Part shown: positions 6,114 to 9,103 of the stretch, piece by piece
Numbering within the stretch: position 1 is the first letter of the stretch
Layout: each line of letters starts with the position of its first letter
Translations under genes and position numbers: made by a program
The notes under the pieces: model-generated
Database searches by the model: none
Told to the model about the DNA's origin: nothing
What the model saw: the letters and a program-made list of their open reading frames with translations, nothing else
Origin: DATGIQ01 sp035295665
GTDB lineage: Bacteria > Planctomycetota > Planctomycetia > Gemmatales > Gemmataceae
Reading direction: 5' to 3'
DNA length: 9,103 nt
NCBI GenBank assembly: GCA_035295665.1
Contig: DATGIQ010000339.1
Coordinates: 1 to 9,103, forward strand

Positions 6114-6719
6114 ATGCCTGATTTTAGCAGCTTGACGGAGCGCCAGCGGGAGATTTACGATTTTATCAAGAATAAGATCGAGGGCCGTGGCTATGGTCCG
6201 ACGGTGCGCGAGATTGGATTGGCCTTCGACATCAAATCGCCCAATGGCGTGATGTGCCATTTGAAAGCGCTGGAGAAGAAGGGCCTGATCAAGCGCGAAG
6301 GCTTCTCCGCCCGCGCCATCCAGCTCATCGACCATCACCCGGAATCGGCCGGTTTGCCGTTCCTGGGTCGGGTGGCAGCCGGTTCCCCGATGCAGGCGGT
6401 CGCTCAGGATGACCGGCTGGAGTTCAAAGATCTCTTCGGTGGCTCCAACAACTTCGTTCTGCAAGTGCATGGCCAATCGATGATCGAGGATCACATCGAA
6501 GACGGCGATTTTGTCGTCATCCAGAAGAAGGAATCCGCAAACGACGGCGAGCGGGTGGTGGCGATGATCAACGATGAGGTCACGCTCAAACGTTTCTACC
6601 GAGAGAAGAACCACGTCCGCCTAGAGCCATCCAACAAGATGATGAATCCGATCATCGTCAACTCCACGGAAGACGCTCGGATCCTGGGCGTTCTGGTCGG
6701 CGTGTTGCGGAAATGTTGA
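6114..6719 (+). CDS. lexA: LexA SOS repressor, self-cleaving
   Basis: LexA represses DNA-damage genes and destroys itself when stimulated by RecA filaments. The 201-residue protein has both domains. The N-terminal winged helix runs over residues 1-70, with LTERQREIYDFI (7-18), GYGPTVREIG (26-35) and the recognition region SPNGVMCHLKALEKKGLIKR (42-61). The C-terminal S24 peptidase domain has the cleavage bond A89-G90 in GRVAAGSP, the nucleophile S122 in VHGQSM, and the general base K159 in EVTLKR. All residues for autocleavage are present, so it should be a functional repressor. The start at 6114 is backed by GGAG (6103-6106) with a 7-base gap; an in-frame GTG at 6027 would add 29 residues not seen in LexA. 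It is a single gene, divergent from trpD and convergent with mtnA. Length matches the family (about 200). Confidence 0.97.
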   Translation: MPDFSSLTERQREIYDFIKNKIEGRGYGPTVREIGLAFDIKSPNGVMCHLKALEKKGLIKREGFSARAIQLIDHHPESAGLPFLGRVAAGSPMQAVAQDDRLEFKDLFGGSNNFVLQVHGQSMIEDHIEDGDFVVIQKKESANDGERVVAMINDEVTLKRFYREKNHVRLEPSNKMMNPIIVNSTEDARILGVLVGVLRKC

Positions 6720-6775
6720 GCGCTGGGGAGTCTGGAACCTACCGGCCTGACGCATTCACTCAGGATTCTGCGCTC
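6718..6775. terminator. Weak candidate terminator structure between convergent lexA and mtnA
   Basis: GAGCGC (6718-6723) pairs with GCGCTC (6770-6775), and inside them CCTGA (6746-6750) pairs with TCAGG (6760-6764, 9-base loop). It starts in the lexA stop codon and sits in the 90-base gap between two converging genes, where a bidirectional terminator is expected. Internal loops are large and there is no T-tract, so support is weak. Confidence 0.25.
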
Positions 6776-6809
6776 CTTCGTTGGCGCGTCCGGCTTCTAA
6801 GCACCCCAA

Positions 6810-7910
6810 TCACGGACACGGGTTCGTCACGGTCGATCGAATGGCCTTCTCGGTGACCGGCGCGATCCGGCCGTGTTCGGTGATGAGGCCGGCAATTAGC
6901 TCAGCCGGCGTAACATCAAATGCAGGGTTATAAACCTGGATGCCGACAGGGGCTGTCTGCCGGCCGAACCCGTGTGTAATCTCACGGCCATCGCGTTGCT
7001 CGATGGGGATGGCGGTGCCATCGGGCAGACTCAGATCGAAGGTGCTGGAAGGTGCGGCCACATAAAACGGAATCCCATGCGCCTGCGCCCACAGGGCTAC
7101 GCCATACGTACCGATTTTGTTGGCCACGTCGCCGTTGGCCGCAATGCGATCAGCCCCTACGATCACCAGCTGAACCCGGCCCTCTTTCATCACCTGAGCG
7201 GCCATGTTGTCGCAGATCAACGTCGTCTCAATAGCGCGCTGTTGCAGCTCCCAAGCGGTCAGACGGGCTCCCTGGAGCAGCGGCCGGGTTTCATCTACGT
7301 AGACATGGAATCGCCGTCCCAGTTCGGCGGCGGCGAAGAGCACCGCCAAGGCGGTGCCGTAGTCAGCGGTAGCCAATCCGCCCGCGTTGCAATGCGTTAA
7401 TACGCCCTGGCCGTCCTGAATCAGGGCTTGTCCCGCGGCGCCAATCGCTCGGCAAATGCATCGATCCTCCTGTTCGATGGCTCGGGCTTCCTCCAGGAGA
7501 GCTGCGGTCAGTCGTTCCGGCAACCAGTCTTCCGTGAATTTCTGGACGTGTCGCTCCATGCGTTTCAGCGCCCAGAATAGATTGACGGCCGTCGGCCGGC
7601 TGGTGCAGAGGTACTGGACTACTTCGTGGAGCCGGTGGGCATACGCTCCGCGAGAACGATCCTGGAACCGCTGCATTCCGAGGACCAGCCCCATCGCTGC
7701 CGCTATCCCAATTGCTGGCGCACCACGGACCCGAAGGGAACGGATCGCTTCCCAAACTTCCTCCACCTGATGGCAATCGCGATATTCCAGCTGCGTCGGC
7801 AGGAGTGTTTGATCGATCAGGCGCACGAAGCCATCGAGCCCGCCAACCCACGTAATCGTTTGCGGTGCCATCAACTTGCCAGGTGCTCGTGTAGACTGTG
7901 TCATTGTCAT
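6810..7910 (-). CDS. mtnA: S-methyl-5-thioribose-1-phosphate isomerase
   Basis: MtnA converts the aldose methylthioribose 1-phosphate to the ketose methylthioribulose 1-phosphate in the cytoplasmic methionine salvage pathway, recycling the methylthio group left by S-adenosylmethionine-using reactions. The 366-residue product shows the eIF2B-related isomerase signatures: RGAPAIG (62-68), RPTAVNLFWAL (105-115), LTHCNAGGLAT (171-181) with catalytic Cys174, ETRPLLQGARLTAWEL (207-222), GADRIAANGD (252-261) with catalytic Asp254, then NK (264-265), PSSTFD (287-292) and NPAFDVTP (328-335). The 80-residue spacing between Cys and Asp equals that of the Bacillus enzyme. No clear ribosome binding site precedes the ATG at 7910; ATG codons at Met3 and Met14 are alternatives. 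It lies 18 bp after the histidinol phosphatase stop and is probably co-transcribed and perhaps translationally coupled to it. No other mtn genes are in the window. Confidence 0.95.
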   Translation of the reverse strand: MTMTQSTRAPGKLMAPQTITWVGGLDGFVRLIDQTLLPTQLEYRDCHQVEEVWEAIRSLRVRGAPAIGIAAAMGLVLGMQRFQDRSRGAYAHRLHEVVQYLCTSRPTAVNLFWALKRMERHVQKFTEDWLPERLTAALLEEARAIEQEDRCICRAIGAAGQALIQDGQGVLTHCNAGGLATADYGTALAVLFAAAELGRRFHVYVDETRPLLQGARLTAWELQQRAIETTLICDNMAAQVMKEGRVQLVIVGADRIAANGDVANKIGTYGVALWAQAHGIPFYVAAPSSTFDLSLPDGTAIPIEQRDGREITHGFGRQTAPVGIQVYNPAFDVTPAELIAGLITEHGRIAPVTEKAIRSTVTNPCP

Positions 7911-7928
7911 GGACCGTAGCGTCGGTGT

Positions 7929-8720
7929 TCAGCGGCCGCGACGAAGTATTTGCAGTGCCAGTCCGTGCAGTTTACCATTGCTGGCGATCACGTCCGGACG
8001 ATAAATGGTCGGCGTCTCGTCCCAGTCGGTGAAGGTGCCGCCGGCTTCTTCGACGATGGGCTTGAGTGCCGCCATGTCCCAGGCGTGCACGCCATGTTCC
8101 ACCATGAGCTCGCCGGAGCCTTGCGCGACCAACATATGGCCATAGAAATCGCCATAGCCACGCTCGGTCTGCACACTTGCCGCCAGTTCCTGGAAGCGGT
8201 CCGCGCAGCCAGCCCGAATAAACCACGCCATGCTGGTGTGGAATAAGGTTGCCTTGCTCAGGTCGGCCACGTTGGAGACGTGGATGGGGCGGTCGTTGCG
8301 GTAAGCCCCGTCGCCGCGTAACGCCCGATATACTTGACCGAGCGCCGGCACTTCGACGATACCGGCGACCTGCTCCCCCTGGTATTCCAGGCCGACCAGG
8401 GTTCCCCACAGAGGGATCCCTCGTACAAAATTCCGCGTGCCATCGATCGGATCAATGATCCAGCGGAACCCCGACGACCCGGCGACATCGCCGGACTCTT
8501 CACCCAGGAAGCCGTCCTCCGGGAACGCTCCCAAAAGCTGGGTCCGCAACAGGGCTTCCGCTTCGCGGTCGGCAACGGTAACCGGCGACTGGTCCTGCTT
8601 CCATTCGACGCGCAATTCCCCATCGAAGTAGCGCAGGGCCAACCGGCCGGCTTGGTGGGCAGCTTCCCGAGCGGTTTCATAGCGGTTTCGCCAGGTGGCA
8701 TTCAACGCAGGGTTCTCCAA
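7929..8720 (-). CDS. hisN: Inositol-monophosphatase-fold histidinol-phosphatase
   Basis: A magnesium-dependent phosphatase of the inositol monophosphatase superfamily. The DGTRNFVRGIPLWGTLVGL stretch (93-111) is typical of the histidinol-phosphatase branch (HisN), which removes phosphate from histidinol phosphate, the penultimate part of histidine synthesis; related activity on inositol phosphates or other sugar phosphates cannot be excluded. Metal-site residues are in place: GEES (73-76; E74), DPIDGT (90-95; D90 and D93), AWDMAAL (213-219; D215). GGTFTDW (227-233) follows. Length, 263 residues, is normal. The longest frame opens at TTG 8718-8720 without a ribosome binding site. A second TTG at 8703-8705 has GGAG nine bases upstream and may be the true start, giving 258 residues. 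It is followed 18 bp later by mtnA; no other his gene is in the window. Confidence 0.85.
   Translation of the reverse strand: MENPALNATWRNRYETAREAAHQAGRLALRYFDGELRVEWKQDQSPVTVADREAEALLRTQLLGAFPEDGFLGEESGDVAGSSGFRWIIDPIDGTRNFVRGIPLWGTLVGLEYQGEQVAGIVEVPALGQVYRALRGDGAYRNDRPIHVSNVADLSKATLFHTSMAWFIRAGCADRFQELAASVQTERGYGDFYGHMLVAQGSGELMVEHGVHAWDMAALKPIVEEAGGTFTDWDETPTIYRPDVIASNGKLHGLALQILRRGR
8715..8718 (-). promoter_or_regulatory. Ribosome binding site favouring an internal TTG start for the histidinol phosphatase
   Basis: GGAG on the minus strand, nine bases before TTG 8703-8705. The frame has no ATG before residue 164, so a TTG start is needed, and this is the only one nearby with a Shine-Dalgarno match. 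It overlaps the alternative TTG 8718-8720. Confidence 0.45.
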
Positions 8721-8759
8721 ATTGGTGGCAGGTGATCCATTCGTACTGCTAGATACGGC

Positions 8760-9036
8760 TTAACGCAGTCCTCCGTTGGCCTCCTCGGAAAGATCCATTT
8801 CCAGCAGATGAGTCGCGCTGGAGAGGATCTTTTTTTGCTTGGCCAGGTAGAGCTTTCGCCCATGATCGCCCCGGCGCCTTGTTGCTCGGACGCAAAACTT
8901 CGATTGCAGTCACGACGTGTCCGGGCTCGCCCCGCTGGATGATTTCAATAAACCCTTCGTGGATTTCGACCCCGGCTACGGTAACGACAAGGGGCGGATC
9001 CATATACGGGTCCATGCCCGGAAACGGACTCGGCAT
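8760..9036 (-). pseudogene. DUF4058 family gene, broken by internal deletion and frameshift
   Basis: DUF4058 proteins, of unknown function, begin MPSPFPGMDPY and later carry a VVTxIEVLSPxNKxxG motif followed by RxLYLxKQ. Here ATG 9034-9036 opens exactly MPSPFPGMDPYMD, but this runs straight into PPLVVTVAGVEIHEGFIEI and then VVTAIEVLRPSNKAPG, so roughly a hundred family residues between the two parts are absent. At the CCCC run 8869-8872 (GGGG in coding sense) the frame breaks. Staying in frame gives unrelated sequence ending near 8749. Shifting one base gives DHGRKLYLAKQKKILSS and then ATHLLEMDL, the expected continuation, which stops at 8760-8762 soon after. The C-terminal part is therefore also short. 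The frameshift could be a sequencing error, but the internal gap could not. It is a relic copy; other full copies probably exist elsewhere in the genome (inference). Confidence 0.8.
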
Positions 9037-9103
9037 CGATCCCACCCTCTCCTTCGGCATCCGTACCTGACACAGAACCATCCCTGGCTTCAGTGGTTAC
9101 TCG

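Noticed and set aside
8749..9081. Intact 110-residue protein from the DUF4058 region
   Set aside because: The last 40 residues are out of frame with the family, whose continuation is found one base over, so this is a broken gene rather than a new short protein.

Overview
The window looks like chromosomal DNA of a planctomycete (phylum Planctomycetota), perhaps of the Gemmata side of the phylum. The best evidence is a DUF1559 protein (type IV prepilin N-terminus, H-x9-DG C-terminus) paired with a small carboxypeptidase-regulatory-like lipoprotein. A DUF4058 remnant and a LexA with an SPNGVMCHL recognition region fit the same origin. GC content is moderately high. I see no rRNA, tRNA, CRISPR array, insertion sequence or phage gene.

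Layout. 47-1573 (-) encodes an NAD(P)-dependent aldehyde dehydrogenase with a good sigma70-like promoter. 1574-2250 is a 677-base stretch with no convincing gene, holding two inverted repeats and one doubtful 60-codon ORF. 2251-3599 (-) is the DUF1559 protein followed by its lipoprotein partner, 17 bp apart. 3826-5882 (-) is anthranilate phosphoribosyltransferase (trpD) followed by a divergent nucleoside hydrolase family protein. 6114-6719 (+) is lexA, the only clear plus-strand gene, divergent from trpD. 6810-8720 (-) is an inositol-monophosphatase-fold histidinol phosphatase followed 18 bp later by methylthioribose-1-phosphate isomerase (mtnA). 8760-9036 (-) is a decayed DUF4058 gene.

How it works together. 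This is mostly housekeeping metabolism: tryptophan, histidine and methionine salvage steps, aldehyde oxidation, the SOS repressor, and a planctomycete-specific envelope pair. trpD and the histidinol phosphatase both lie away from any trp or his cluster. The trpD-lexA intergenic region is the most information-rich non-coding part. It carries a trpD promoter, a lexA -10 hexamer at the exact centre of an interrupted palindrome (a likely LexA operator), and two further inverted repeats in the presumed lexA leader.

I found no new multi-gene system. The items most worth a second look are the lexA operator-like dyad, the nucleoside hydrolase homologue whose metal and catalytic positions are substituted, and the DUF4058 pseudogene with both an internal deletion and a frameshift.
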